Below, in pieces: positions 1 to 7,773 of a stretch of DNA of 8,179 nt (positions within the stretch are counted from its first letter, which is position 1; the number at the start of each line of letters is the position of its first letter). Below the pieces are notes generated by a model. It searched no databases and was not told the DNA's origin. It worked only from the letters and a program-made list of their open reading frames with translations. A program made the position numbers and the translations under genes. Source of the stretch: Gammaproteobacteria bacterium (GTDB taxonomy: Bacteria; Pseudomonadota; Gammaproteobacteria; Xanthomonadales; Xanthomonadaceae); NCBI GenBank assembly GCA_024642445.1, contig JAHEBG010000038.1:1-8179 (forward strand), in the 5' to 3' direction.

Positions 1-1219
1 ATTCCACCAGATTGCGGGCGAAGGCTGCCGATCCGTATTCCGCCGCAATGCCCAAGCCCAGAAGTGCAGCACCTAACAGCAGCAGGAAACCCCACAACAG
101 ACGCCTGAACCCTGCGCGTTCGGAGACCCCTTGCAAAAACGGTGCGGCCGCCAACGCCAATGCCGGCAAGGCCGGAAGAATATACATATCGCGCTTGCCG
201 GCGCTCAAACTGAAAAAAACCACAATACTCAAGGCCCAGACCAAGGGCAGTACCACCCGCAGATCGCGCGTGCGAAACGCTTCGCGCCAAGGCCGGATGA
301 GCCAGAACAGGCTCAATGAAAACGGCATCCAGAACAGCCCGATGATTTCGGCGAAATACCAAAACGGCTCATGATGGTGCCACGGGTTGGCATAACGTTC
401 TGCCGTTTGCTTGAACAGAATATTGCGCAGGTATTCGGCCTGCTCCGGGCTTCCCGACATTTTTGCCTGATAGACGATTGCCGCAATCCACAATGCGATG
501 GGTAAAAGGAAAAATCCGAATGCCCTTAGCCATCGCAGACTATCACCTGACGAAGGTATACGCATGGGCTGAAACTGCAGTCGACGGTACAGCGCCCACG
601 GCAACAGTGCCAACAACGGCAAAAAGCCCACGCCTTTGGTAATAACACCAAGTCCCGACAGAAAAAACCCAAGATACAGCCAGCGTCGCGAATCAGCCAG
701 CAGCAGATAACGTGCCAGCGCGTAGAATGCCGCGGTGGTCATGAACACCAGTGTGGGATCGATCTGTGCCCGTTTAAACTGATACACGAACTGAATCGAA
801 ACCAAAACCGCTGCTGCGGCCCAAAGGCCGGCGCGTGGTTGCCAAAGTCGCTTGCCCAGATCGAATACCAGCCAAAGCACACCCATACCCGACAGCAACG
901 ACGGCAACAGAAAACTCCAGCGCCAGCTGCCGATCAGGCCGTAACTGAGCGATAACAACCAGAAATAGACTGGCGGCTTGTCCGGATACAGTTCGATGCC
1001 TCGGTGTGGAAACAGCCATTGGCCGCTTTCCACCATTTGTTTGGCAACCAGCACAAACCGCGGCTCATCGGCCGGCCAAGGCTCGCGCAGACCGTAGCCG
1101 GCAAACAACACCAGAAACGCCACGACGAAAAACCAGAAAACCGCACGTTCCGGCAATGGCTTCGGGTTTGCAAGCGTATTCGAGTGTGCTACGGTCATGG
1201 CCATCCAGAAAAAGGACAT
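1..1219 (-). CDS. GT39/ArnT-like membrane glycosyltransferase, C-terminus cut off by window edge
   Basis: An open frame of 406 codons with no stop reaches the left edge. The protein is an integral inner-membrane protein with an N-terminal transmembrane helix (about residues 26-44), a periplasmic first loop with DEPRF (51-55) and PDKPP (79-83), and then many hydrophobic segments. The DE motif in the first loop and the Y-x-DKPP motif are hallmarks of the GT39/PMT_2 family, which includes ArnT and transfers sugars from polyprenyl-phosphate donors onto lipid A, proteins or other acceptors. The donor and acceptor here cannot be told. I chose the ATG at 1219 because AGGA lies 5 bases upstream; in-frame ATGs at 1204 and 1198 lack a ribosome binding site. 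The gene follows the LacI gene by 54 bases and may be read through from it, though its role in sugar catabolism is not obvious. Family assignment is firm; substrate is unknown. Confidence 0.9.
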   Translation of the reverse strand, partial: MSFFWMAMTVAHSNTLANPKPLPERAVFWFFVVAFLVLFAGYGLREPWPADEPRFVLVAKQMVESGQWLFPHRGIELYPDKPPVYFWLLSLSYGLIGSWRWSFLLPSLLSGMGVLWLVFDLGKRLWQPRAGLWAAAAVLVSIQFVYQFKRAQIDPTLVFMTTAAFYALARYLLLADSRRWLYLGFFLSGLGVITKGVGFLPLLALLPWALYRRLQFQPMRIPSSGDSLRWLRAFGFFLLPIALWIAAIVYQAKMSGSPEQAEYLRNILFKQTAERYANPWHHHEPFWYFAEIIGLFWMPFSLSLFWLIRPWREAFRTRDLRVVLPLVWALSIVVFFSLSAGKRDMYILPALPALALAAAPFLQGVSERAGFRRLLWGFLLLLGAALLGLGIAAEYGSAAFARNLVE

Positions 1220-1228
1220 TGATGTCCT
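1213..1228. promoter_or_regulatory. 16-base perfect palindrome over glycosyltransferase start codon
   Basis: AGGACAT-TG-ATGTCCT is a perfect inverted repeat with a 2-base centre. On the minus strand it contains both the AGGA ribosome binding site and the ATG start of the glycosyltransferase. Its core matches the operator-like site upstream of the receptor gene at 10 of 14 positions, with GACAT and TGTC arms but a TG/CA centre instead of CG. It could be a weak operator, an RNA structure hiding the start, or chance. Confidence 0.35.
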
Positions 1229-1265
1229 AGCGAATGCCTACCTTAGCAAAGTGACCGGCACGGGG

Positions 1266-1275
1266 AAAGCGCTTT
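1266..1275. promoter_or_regulatory. LacI-type palindrome AAAGCGCTTT, 46 bases upstream of the glycosyltransferase start
   Basis: A perfect 10-base palindrome with a central CG, the general form of LacI-family (including CcpA/cre-like) operators. It overlaps the last codon and stop of the LacI gene and lies 46 bases upstream of the glycosyltransferase start. Its arms (AAAGC) differ from the TGACA arms of the sites in the divergent region, so if it is real it may serve another LacI-family protein. The overlap with coding sequence means chance cannot be excluded. Confidence 0.3.
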
Positions 1276-2377
1276 AGTTATTGCTGCTGGTTTCGCGCAG
1301 CACCAGCTCTGATCGAATCAACACATCGGCCGGAATATCTTTGGCATTGCGCAACTTGGCGATCAACAACTGCACTGCCATCGCCGCCATCGGCTCTATC
1401 GGTTGCCGCACCGTGCTGAGCGCAGGCCAGACTTGTGTGGCCAGTGGAATATCATCGAAGCCTGCTACCGATAGCTGGCCGGGAATGGAGACGCCGAACT
1501 TGTGCGCAATACGCATGACCCCTGCCGCCATATCGTCATTGGCGGCAAATATAGCCGTGGGCGCGATTGGCAGAGACAACAAGGCCGCACCGGCTACTTC
1601 ACCCGACTCGAAGGAATTGTAACCCTGCGCGATGAAGTCAGGATTGTCCGGCAAGCCCAGCTCGGCAATGGCGGTTTTGAAGCCGCTCAAACGTTGGCCA
1701 ACGGCGCGATGGTCGGGGTGCCCGGCAATGAATGCAATACGACGATGCCCCAAAGCATACAGAGCGCGCGTCATCGCCACACAAGCGCGGAAATCGTCGG
1801 TCACCACCTGCACGATATCGTTACGCAGCTCCGCCGGTGCAATCGCCACCATCGGTACAGAAGCCGCAACCAAAGCATCCACTACCTCCGCCATATCGGA
1901 CAACGGTGGCGTCAGAATAACGCCGTCAAATCTTCCCTGCCGATGCAGCGCGATGATTTCACTGCTAATGGCTTTATCACCGAACTGGCAAGGATGCAGC
2001 AACAAATCGTAGCCAGCTTCCTGGCAGGAACGCAGGGCACCGCGTTGAATTTGATGGATGTAATTCGGGCTGGGGTTGTCGTACAAAAGGCCGAGTGTCA
2101 GCGATTGACGCGCAGCCAGGCTGCGCGCGGAATGGTTGGGACTGTAGCCCAATGCTTCGATTGCTGTTTGTACACGTGCGCGGGTAGCCGAGGCCACATT
2201 GGGTTCATTATTGAACACCCGCGACACGGTTTTAATCGAAACTTCAGCCAGCTTCGCCACATCTTCAATGGTCGGTCGACCGGGCCGAAGCGTCATACCC
2301 TTGCGCACCGCAATCGTGGGCTTGGCCTTTTTCAGCACCGATACGGGATGGGCGGATTGTATGCGGATTTTTTTCAC
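1274..2377 (-). CDS. LacI-family transcriptional repressor, probably sugar-responsive
   Basis: A DNA-binding regulator of the LacI/GalR family. Numbered from the GTG at 2377 (367 residues), the helix-turn-helix spans about 36-56 with recognition segment SIKTVSR (47-53). The minor-groove hinge helix NHSARSLAA (81-89) has the leucine that in this family inserts at a central CpG of the operator. A periplasmic-binding-protein-like sugar sensor domain fills about 95-365 and includes the typical SVAGFDD and STVRQP motifs. The GTG start sits one base after the glucosidase TGA and has AAAGG five bases upstream, suggesting translational coupling. It gives a lysine-rich 27-residue extension before the domain. 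The ATG at 2296 gives a more usual 340 residues but has only AAGGG one base away, too close for a good site. A longer frame back to 2470 would overlap the glucosidase and is unlikely. The neighbouring receptor and GH3 genes suggest control of a beta-glucoside locus; the effector is not known. Confidence 0.95.
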   Translation of the reverse strand: MKKIRIQSAHPVSVLKKAKPTIAVRKGMTLRPGRPTIEDVAKLAEVSIKTVSRVFNNEPNVASATRARVQTAIEALGYSPNHSARSLAARQSLTLGLLYDNPSPNYIHQIQRGALRSCQEAGYDLLLHPCQFGDKAISSEIIALHRQGRFDGVILTPPLSDMAEVVDALVAASVPMVAIAPAELRNDIVQVVTDDFRACVAMTRALYALGHRRIAFIAGHPDHRAVGQRLSGFKTAIAELGLPDNPDFIAQGYNSFESGEVAGAALLSLPIAPTAIFAANDDMAAGVMRIAHKFGVSIPGQLSVAGFDDIPLATQVWPALSTVRQPIEPMAAMAVQLLIAKLRNAKDIPADVLIRSELVLRETSSNN

Positions 2378-2387
2378 TTCAACCTTT
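2378..2387 (-). promoter_or_regulatory. Coupled ribosome binding site and stop-start junction
   Basis: Read on the minus strand, AAAGG (2387-2383) is followed by TTGAA and then GTG. The TGA inside this spacer is the glucosidase stop codon. Ribosomes finishing the glucosidase would be placed exactly to start the repressor, tying repressor output to enzyme output. Confidence 0.65.
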
Positions 2388-4874
2388 GCAACGGATAACG
2401 GCTTTTTCGGCAGCACCAGGAACCATGCGGACGCCGGTGATACCCAACGACAACTTACCGCCGGTGGCAATCAACATGCCCGAATCGACCTTCGACAGAT
2501 CGGCGCCGGCATTTTCAAAGCATTGCAGATCCAGACTCAAAGAGAACCAGGTATTCAGTGGTGCGATCTTCAGCACCTCGCTGATGTTGGCCTTAGCGCC
2601 ACAAGGGTAGCCGCAATCAATGCGCAACTCCACCGGTTTGTTGGGACGCGACTCCAGCAGCATGTCGATAACCAGTGCTCCTTGTGCCGCTTTCATGGCG
2701 CTCAGATCCTGTTTCTGGGCGGCCTGCAGAAAAACCTGGCCAATGCCGGAGCCGTTCCAGACCACGCGCCGCGAATCTTCTTGGATTTTTCGATCAAAGG
2801 AGGTCACCGTTACCGTGCCGTTGGCGGATTGCGTCATGCCGCCACTGACAGGTTGGCTCCAGCCGCCTTTGTCACCCAGCGAAAGCCGCCACGGCGCCAC
2901 AGGGCCGCGTTCAAATAGCACCACTTCGGATAAAGCCGACGGTTTATCGGCAGCACCGAATTCCGGCAATGCCAATACTGTGGATGCGCTTCCGGTATCC
3001 AAACCGTAACCGACCGGGAATAGTGGTGCTGGTGCAGATGCCGTGCGGATCACCTGCGCCTGCATCGGCTCAGCCGGCCAGCGGAACGGCAAACGCCCCT
3101 TGAAAGAATAGGCGACGCTGCCATCGTTGCTGCGGAACAGCATATCGGCGACACCGCTGCCTTCCGTACCGGGCAGCCAAGCCACCACAAAGGCATCAGA
3201 ACGGTTCAACTCCGGGTTGACCCAGAGCGGGCGGCCGGTCAACAGCACCGTGACCACCGGAATACCATCGCTCTTGAGTTTCTTCAACACGGCCAAATCG
3301 GCCGGCTGCGCCAAGGCTTGATTCAAGTCTCGGCGATCGCCTTGGCCTTCGGCATACGGCGTTTCGCCAATCACCACCACTGCCACATCCGGCCGTGAAC
3401 GGTAACTGCCATCTACGCTGTATTCCACCTGGCCTTGGCCTTTAACTGCGGCAGTTATGCCGGCGAGCAAAGACGTTGCACCGGGGAAATCGGCATTGGT
3501 ATTTTCGGTGCCCTGCCAAGTCAGACTCCAGCCACCCGATTGGCGCGAGATATCGTCTGCACCGGCACCGGCAACCAGCACCTTTGCGGTCTTGCTTAAG
3601 GGCAGTAGATTGCCCTGGTTTTTCAACAACACCAGCGATTCGCGCACGGCGCGGCGCGCCAAAGCGCGGTGTGCTTCAGAGCCTACGGAAGCCTCTGCAA
3701 CCCGTGCCGAGGGTTTGACCGAATCCAACAAACCCGCGCGGGCTTTCACGCGCAATATGCGGCGCACGGCATCATCAATGCGGGCCATAGGCACATCGCC
3801 GCGCTTGACTGCCGCCAACAGATTGCCATGAAAAGCCTTCCATTCTTCCGGCACCATGAACAGATCGATACCGGCCAAAACGGCAGGTACGCAATCGGCA
3901 TTAGCGCAGCCCGAGACCTGACCGATGCCGTTCCAGTCGCTGACCACCAGACCGTCAAAACCCATGCGGCCTTTCAAGACATCGGTAAGCAAATACCGGT
4001 GGCCATGCATTTTCTTTCCATTCCAGCTGCTGAATGAGACCATCACCGTCTGAACGCCGGCAGCAATGGCATCGGCATAAGCCAGACCATGCACATTGGC
4101 CAGTTCGGCTTCGGACAATTGCGTATCTCCTTGATCAACACCGCCCGCCGTGCCGCCATCGCCGATGAAATGTTTGGCAGTAGCTAAGGTGCGTGTTGGC
4201 CCCAGAAAGTCAGCACTTCCGGCCTTGCCTTGCATGCCAGAGACAAAGGGTGCGGCAAATGCGCGTATGCGCGCAGGGTCTTCGGAATAGCTTTCGTAGG
4301 TACGGCCCCAGCGGAAATCGCTGGCCACTGCGATGGTTGGTGCGAACACCCAATCGATGCCGGTCGCTTTCACTTCACTGGCGGTTGCTGCGGCAATGGC
4401 CGATACCAAATCGGCATCGCCGGTTGCACCCAAGCCGATATTGTGGGGATACAGCACCGCACCTCGGACATTATTGTGCCCGTGCACGGCATCGGTACCC
4501 CAGAGAACGGGGATGCTTACGCCAGCAACGGCAGTTGAGGCAGCATGGTAGGCATCAGCCAGAGCGAGCCAATCCTGCACACTTGCCTGTTTGTTACCCT
4601 GCGGAAACGAGCCACCACCGTTGAGCACTGAGCCCAACTGGTATTTGCGGACATCGGCAGGGCTTGCCGATTTGATTTCAGCCTGAATCATCTGGCCGAC
4701 TTTCTGCTCCAGCGTCATCTGCGAGAGCAAGGTCTCGACACGCTGTTCGATGGATGGGTTGGCCGCAGGCGGCCGAACGGCTGGCCAGACATTTACATCA
4801 GGGGTGGCCTGGCTTAGTGCGCTGGCCGGACAGACGCTGGCCAAGATTGCCAGCAGCAAAGAGGTACGTAACAT
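2379..4874 (-). CDS. Exported GH3 exo-beta-glucosidase/glucanase, ExoP-like
   Basis: An 831-residue glycoside hydrolase family 3 enzyme that should remove glucose from the non-reducing end of beta-linked oligoglucosides with retention. A signal peptide covers about residues 1-22 (hydrophobic stretch, then ASALSQA). The TIM-barrel domain (about 40-385) has WGTDAVHG (125-132, substrate-binding Asp128), AKHFIGDGG (233-241) and VVSDWNGI (310-317), with Asp313 as the catalytic nucleophile. The alpha/beta sandwich domain (about 410-625) has ETPYAEGQGD (504-513), with Glu509 at the place of the acid/base in barley ExoI-type enzymes. The extra C-terminal domain (about 640-831) carries DCGYPCG (753-759), LQCF (783-786) and ENAGADLS (787-794), typical of the galactose-binding-like domain of ExoP, the Pseudoalteromonas exo-1,3/1,4-beta-glucanase. 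All key residues are present. The ATG has AGGAG five bases upstream. It most likely acts in the periplasm on sugars delivered by the upstream receptor. Exact linkage preference (1,3, 1,4 or aryl-glucoside) cannot be read from sequence. Confidence 0.97.
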   Translation of the reverse strand: MLRTSLLLAILASVCPASALSQATPDVNVWPAVRPPAANPSIEQRVETLLSQMTLEQKVGQMIQAEIKSASPADVRKYQLGSVLNGGGSFPQGNKQASVQDWLALADAYHAASTAVAGVSIPVLWGTDAVHGHNNVRGAVLYPHNIGLGATGDADLVSAIAAATASEVKATGIDWVFAPTIAVASDFRWGRTYESYSEDPARIRAFAAPFVSGMQGKAGSADFLGPTRTLATAKHFIGDGGTAGGVDQGDTQLSEAELANVHGLAYADAIAAGVQTVMVSFSSWNGKKMHGHRYLLTDVLKGRMGFDGLVVSDWNGIGQVSGCANADCVPAVLAGIDLFMVPEEWKAFHGNLLAAVKRGDVPMARIDDAVRRILRVKARAGLLDSVKPSARVAEASVGSEAHRALARRAVRESLVLLKNQGNLLPLSKTAKVLVAGAGADDISRQSGGWSLTWQGTENTNADFPGATSLLAGITAAVKGQGQVEYSVDGSYRSRPDVAVVVIGETPYAEGQGDRRDLNQALAQPADLAVLKKLKSDGIPVVTVLLTGRPLWVNPELNRSDAFVVAWLPGTEGSGVADMLFRSNDGSVAYSFKGRLPFRWPAEPMQAQVIRTASAPAPLFPVGYGLDTGSASTVLALPEFGAADKPSALSEVVLFERGPVAPWRLSLGDKGGWSQPVSGGMTQSANGTVTVTSFDRKIQEDSRRVVWNGSGIGQVFLQAAQKQDLSAMKAAQGALVIDMLLESRPNKPVELRIDCGYPCGAKANISEVLKIAPLNTWFSLSLDLQCFENAGADLSKVDSGMLIATGGKLSLGITGVRMVPGAAEKAVIRCKG

Positions 4875-4879
4875 AGTGA

Positions 4880-4884
4880 CTCCT
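4880..4884 (-). promoter_or_regulatory. Ribosome binding site of the GH3 gene
   Basis: AGGAG on the minus strand, five bases before the ATG at 4874. It confirms this start and lies only six bases after the intergenic stem-loop. Confidence 0.8.
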
Positions 4885-4890
4885 GAGATG

Positions 4891-4915
4891 AGCCGGACAG
4901 CAAACCTGTCCGGCT
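4891..4915 (-). promoter_or_regulatory. Intercistronic stem-loop between receptor and glucosidase genes
   Basis: A perfect 10-base-pair inverted repeat, AGCCGGACAG and CTGTCCGGCT, around a 5-base loop. On the minus-strand transcript it starts 13 bases after the receptor stop codon and ends 6 bases before the AGGAG of the glucosidase. It is GC-rich, but no run of U follows, so it is not a standard intrinsic terminator. More likely roles are protecting the 3' end of the receptor mRNA, causing partial attenuation, or tuning glucosidase translation. The structure is directly visible; the role is inferred. Confidence 0.65.
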
Positions 4916-4928
4916 CCGGTACGACCGA

Positions 4929-7688
4929 TCAGAAATCCTTGTGGAACTTCACACCGAAGGTACGTGGTGGGAAGAAACTGGCCTTCATGTAGCCAGGACC
5001 TGGATCGGACCATTGGCGAACCAGTTTATCGGTCAAGTTATAGACATACAACTCGGCACTCCAGCCGTCCATGGCGTTAACCAGACGGACCGAGGCGTTG
5101 TAGGTGGAGAATGCGCGTTGACCGCTGTGGAACGGACCTTCGTCGAAATTGTTGTCGGCGAAGAACATTTCACTCTGCCAATGCATCGAGACATTCGGAA
5201 TCAACAGCATGTCGTCGCCAACATTGATGGTCTGTTCGAACGTCAGGTTGGTGGAGAACTCAGGCGACCACGGCAGTTTCTTGCCACGGTAATCGGCTGG
5301 ACGACGCAGGGTGTTGTCAGGACGAACCTGGTTTGGATCTTCCGGCGCACATTCGCTCAAGCCCAAGTAAGCACGCTCGAAGCAGAACCAGCCGTCTTCA
5401 GCACCTGGGAACTTGGTGATGGTGGCATCCAGATACGACACCCAACCGAACAGACGACCGCCCTGCCAAGGCAGCCAATCGAATTCAAATTCGGCACCGT
5501 TGACTTTGGCCTGTGCAATGTTGGTGGTCAACAAGGTACCGATATCACGGTTGCTGACTTGCGACTTGCCGACAACTGCCCAGGTGGTACGTTGCATATT
5601 GTCGTAATTGGTCGAGAAGATCGAACCCAGCAGGTTCAATTTACCGTCCATCAAACGGGCCTTGAAGCCCAGCTCGAAGGTCATGGTTTCTTCCGGCTGG
5701 TAAGCAAATGCAGTTAAACCGCCTTCGCAATCGCAGACGTTGATTTTATCGCCGAAGCCGCCGGCTTTATAACCGGTTGCTGCGTAACCGTACAGGAACC
5801 AACGGTCGTTCAACTCATAGTCAGCGCCCAAACGCCAGGTGCCTTTGCTCCAGTCGGCCTTGAACGTGTTGTCGCTACCGGGCACGCGGTCAATGAAATC
5901 TTCAGCCAGCGAACCCATGTTGTTGGTCAGATTGTCGGCTTGGTAAAGTGCGCCGGGCAGTGTCGACCAATACGGCACAACACCGATCAAACCCCAGCTT
6001 TCATGCCAGAAAGTATTGTTCGGGTCAAACAGCGCCGGATTTACCCAGTAACCGATGGTTTCATGGTTGGAGCCGCCTTTGTCGCTTTTCTTATCCCAGG
6101 TGAAACGGTAGCCGGCAGTGATGTTGAGTTTGTCGGTGGCTTTGAAATCCAGCTGACCGAACAATGCGCGCGATTCCACGCGGCGGTCGGGCTGCACGAA
6201 CGACTGCGCCAACGGAATACCGGCGGAACAGCAGAACGGAATTTCGACATCGAAACGGATATTGTTCTTTTCCTGCAGATAGAACGCACCCACCACCCAT
6301 TTGATCGGGCCATCGTTCGACGATTTGACCTGAAACTCGCTGGTCAAGGAATCGTAGTTCGAATAACGGGTAGTCAGCTGCAGATCTTCGAACGGCATCA
6401 GCGCATACGGGGCAAAACCGGCATCGATGATGGCTTGCTGATCACGGATCAACAGACCGGCACCGCAGCAAACACGGTTGATACCGTAGGCCGGATGATC
6501 GGGATCGGCAAAGAAGCCGCCGTCACCGTCGTATTCCTGATGACGGGTTTCGGACGAATAAGCAATACGGTGCTCCACCAGAACATCATCAGTGGCCTGC
6601 CACTTCATTTCAGAGCGCCACGTGTCCACCGTCATATTCAACACGCCAGGCACGTTGATGTTGGCGGAGAATTGCGGTTGGTCGCAGGCGAAGAACGTGC
6701 CCTTGGCTTTTTCGCAATCTTTCAATGAAATATTGCCTGCGCCCTGATCGCGGTAGCGGTCGAAGGTCAGCAACCAATCCAAGGTATCGGTAGGCTTCAT
6801 GCGCAGGCTCAAACGGCCAGCCCAACGGTTGGAGTTGCCGTAGGCATCGGAATCTTCCACCGGATGATTGCGGCGCTGATCGGTATTGACTCGGCCATCG
6901 GCCGGCACATCGTTCGGTCCGTTGAACACGCCGTCACCGTCGGTATCCCAATTCAGGTCATAGGTGTCCATGCGCTGATCGAGGTAGCTGTCGGTTTTGT
7001 CGACCATGAACGAACCGCGCAAGGCGATCCAGTCGTTGATCGGGGCATTGAACATGCCGCGAAACAACTTATGGTTGTAATTGCCGAATTCCACTTCAGC
7101 ATTGCCGAACGCGGAATCGAATTCCGGACGTGCAGTAATGATGTTGATAGAGCCGGCACTGGAGTTACGACCGAACAAGGTTCCCTGCGGACCGCGCAAC
7201 ACTTCGACGCGCTCCACATCGTGCATCAAAGCCAGACCGGTCTGCGGACGCGGCGTGTAGCTGCCGTCCACGTGGATGCCGACGGCCGGATCGCCGAGCT
7301 CGGTAAAGTTGTTGGAGGTGATGCCGCGGACGACAACTTGTACGCCCGAATCGGAGGGAGAAAATCCGACTTGCATGTTTGGCACCAACGCGCCGAGATC
7401 ACGGACATCCTGGACGCCCTGCTTGTCGAGGGTTTCCTGGGTGAAAGCAGAAACCGCCAGCGGCGTCTGCATCAATGTGGTTTCGAATTTGGTTGCGGTT
7501 ACCACCACGGTTTCCAATACGTTCGGATCCTTGGCTTTTGCATCCTTGGCTTCGGTCGCCGGCGCATCCGCGGATGTGCCGTCATCGCCGTCTTGTGCCG
7601 CCGATTGTGCCCAAGCCTGCGGCAATCCCGCAAAGCCGAAACACATCGCCAGCAGCACCGCGACTTTGTTCCCCTTGTTTCGATTCAT
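4929..7688 (-). CDS. TonB-dependent outer-membrane receptor, probable oligosaccharide importer
   Basis: A 919-residue TonB-dependent receptor that should import a substrate across the outer membrane using TonB-ExbBD energy. Numbered from the ATG at 7688, a signal peptide ends at AWA-Q (27/28). An Asp/Ala/Lys-rich spacer follows, then a TonB-box-like ETVVVTA (59-65). The plug domain runs about 70-188 with VVRGI, VDGSY, VERVEVLRGPQGTLFGRNSSAGSI-type motifs. A 22-strand-type barrel fills the rest and ends in phenylalanine (KFHKDF), the usual outer-membrane assembly signal. The mature protein has ten cysteines in five close pairs (325/335, 407/408, 486/487, 652/654, 769/780), probably in external loops, and a DxDxDG motif at 248-253. 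The frame extends to a TTG at 7700, but GGGAGGAG just before the ATG at 7688 fixes the start. Being first in an operon with GH3 and LacI genes, it most likely carries beta-glucosides or beta-glucan oligosaccharides. Family certain, substrate inferred. Confidence 0.97.
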   Translation of the reverse strand: MNRNKGNKVAVLLAMCFGFAGLPQAWAQSAAQDGDDGTSADAPATEAKDAKAKDPNVLETVVVTATKFETTLMQTPLAVSAFTQETLDKQGVQDVRDLGALVPNMQVGFSPSDSGVQVVVRGITSNNFTELGDPAVGIHVDGSYTPRPQTGLALMHDVERVEVLRGPQGTLFGRNSSAGSINIITARPEFDSAFGNAEVEFGNYNHKLFRGMFNAPINDWIALRGSFMVDKTDSYLDQRMDTYDLNWDTDGDGVFNGPNDVPADGRVNTDQRRNHPVEDSDAYGNSNRWAGRLSLRMKPTDTLDWLLTFDRYRDQGAGNISLKDCEKAKGTFFACDQPQFSANINVPGVLNMTVDTWRSEMKWQATDDVLVEHRIAYSSETRHQEYDGDGGFFADPDHPAYGINRVCCGAGLLIRDQQAIIDAGFAPYALMPFEDLQLTTRYSNYDSLTSEFQVKSSNDGPIKWVVGAFYLQEKNNIRFDVEIPFCCSAGIPLAQSFVQPDRRVESRALFGQLDFKATDKLNITAGYRFTWDKKSDKGGSNHETIGYWVNPALFDPNNTFWHESWGLIGVVPYWSTLPGALYQADNLTNNMGSLAEDFIDRVPGSDNTFKADWSKGTWRLGADYELNDRWFLYGYAATGYKAGGFGDKINVCDCEGGLTAFAYQPEETMTFELGFKARLMDGKLNLLGSIFSTNYDNMQRTTWAVVGKSQVSNRDIGTLLTTNIAQAKVNGAEFEFDWLPWQGGRLFGWVSYLDATITKFPGAEDGWFCFERAYLGLSECAPEDPNQVRPDNTLRRPADYRGKKLPWSPEFSTNLTFEQTINVGDDMLLIPNVSMHWQSEMFFADNNFDEGPFHSGQRAFSTYNASVRLVNAMDGWSAELYVYNLTDKLVRQWSDPGPGYMKASFFPPRTFGVKFHKDF

Positions 7689-7690
7689 AA

Positions 7691-7698
7691 CTCCTCCC
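7691..7698 (-). promoter_or_regulatory. Strong ribosome binding site of the receptor gene
   Basis: GGGAGGAG on the minus strand ends two bases before the ATG at 7688. It also rules out the upstream in-frame TTG at 7700, whose start would include this site in the coding region. Just upstream, 7713-7701 reads ATCTT-AAA-AAGAT, a small 5-base-pair hairpin that could affect access to the site. Confidence 0.8.
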
Positions 7699-7773
7699 AA
7701 ATCTTTTTAAGATGCTGTGCGAATTGCCACACTTGTTTGCACCGGTTGACCGGCAGCATGCCGATTGAACTGA

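Noticed and set aside
1502..2398. Long plus-strand open frame (298 codons)
   Set aside because: It lies antisense to the LacI gene and its translation is low-complexity, with no domain; the opposite strand has a full family match.
2378..2470. Longer LacI start at 2470
   Set aside because: It would overlap the C-terminal coding sequence of the glucosidase by about 90 bases and the added residues do not resemble the family; the GTG at 2377 has a ribosome binding site.
4891..4915. Stem-loop as a rho-independent terminator
   Set aside because: No U-tract follows on the minus strand, and on the plus strand it would end no gene; kept instead as an intercistronic structure.
7689..7700. TTG start at 7700 for the receptor
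   Set aside because: The added codons consist of the ribosome binding site itself; the ATG at 7688 is the proper start.
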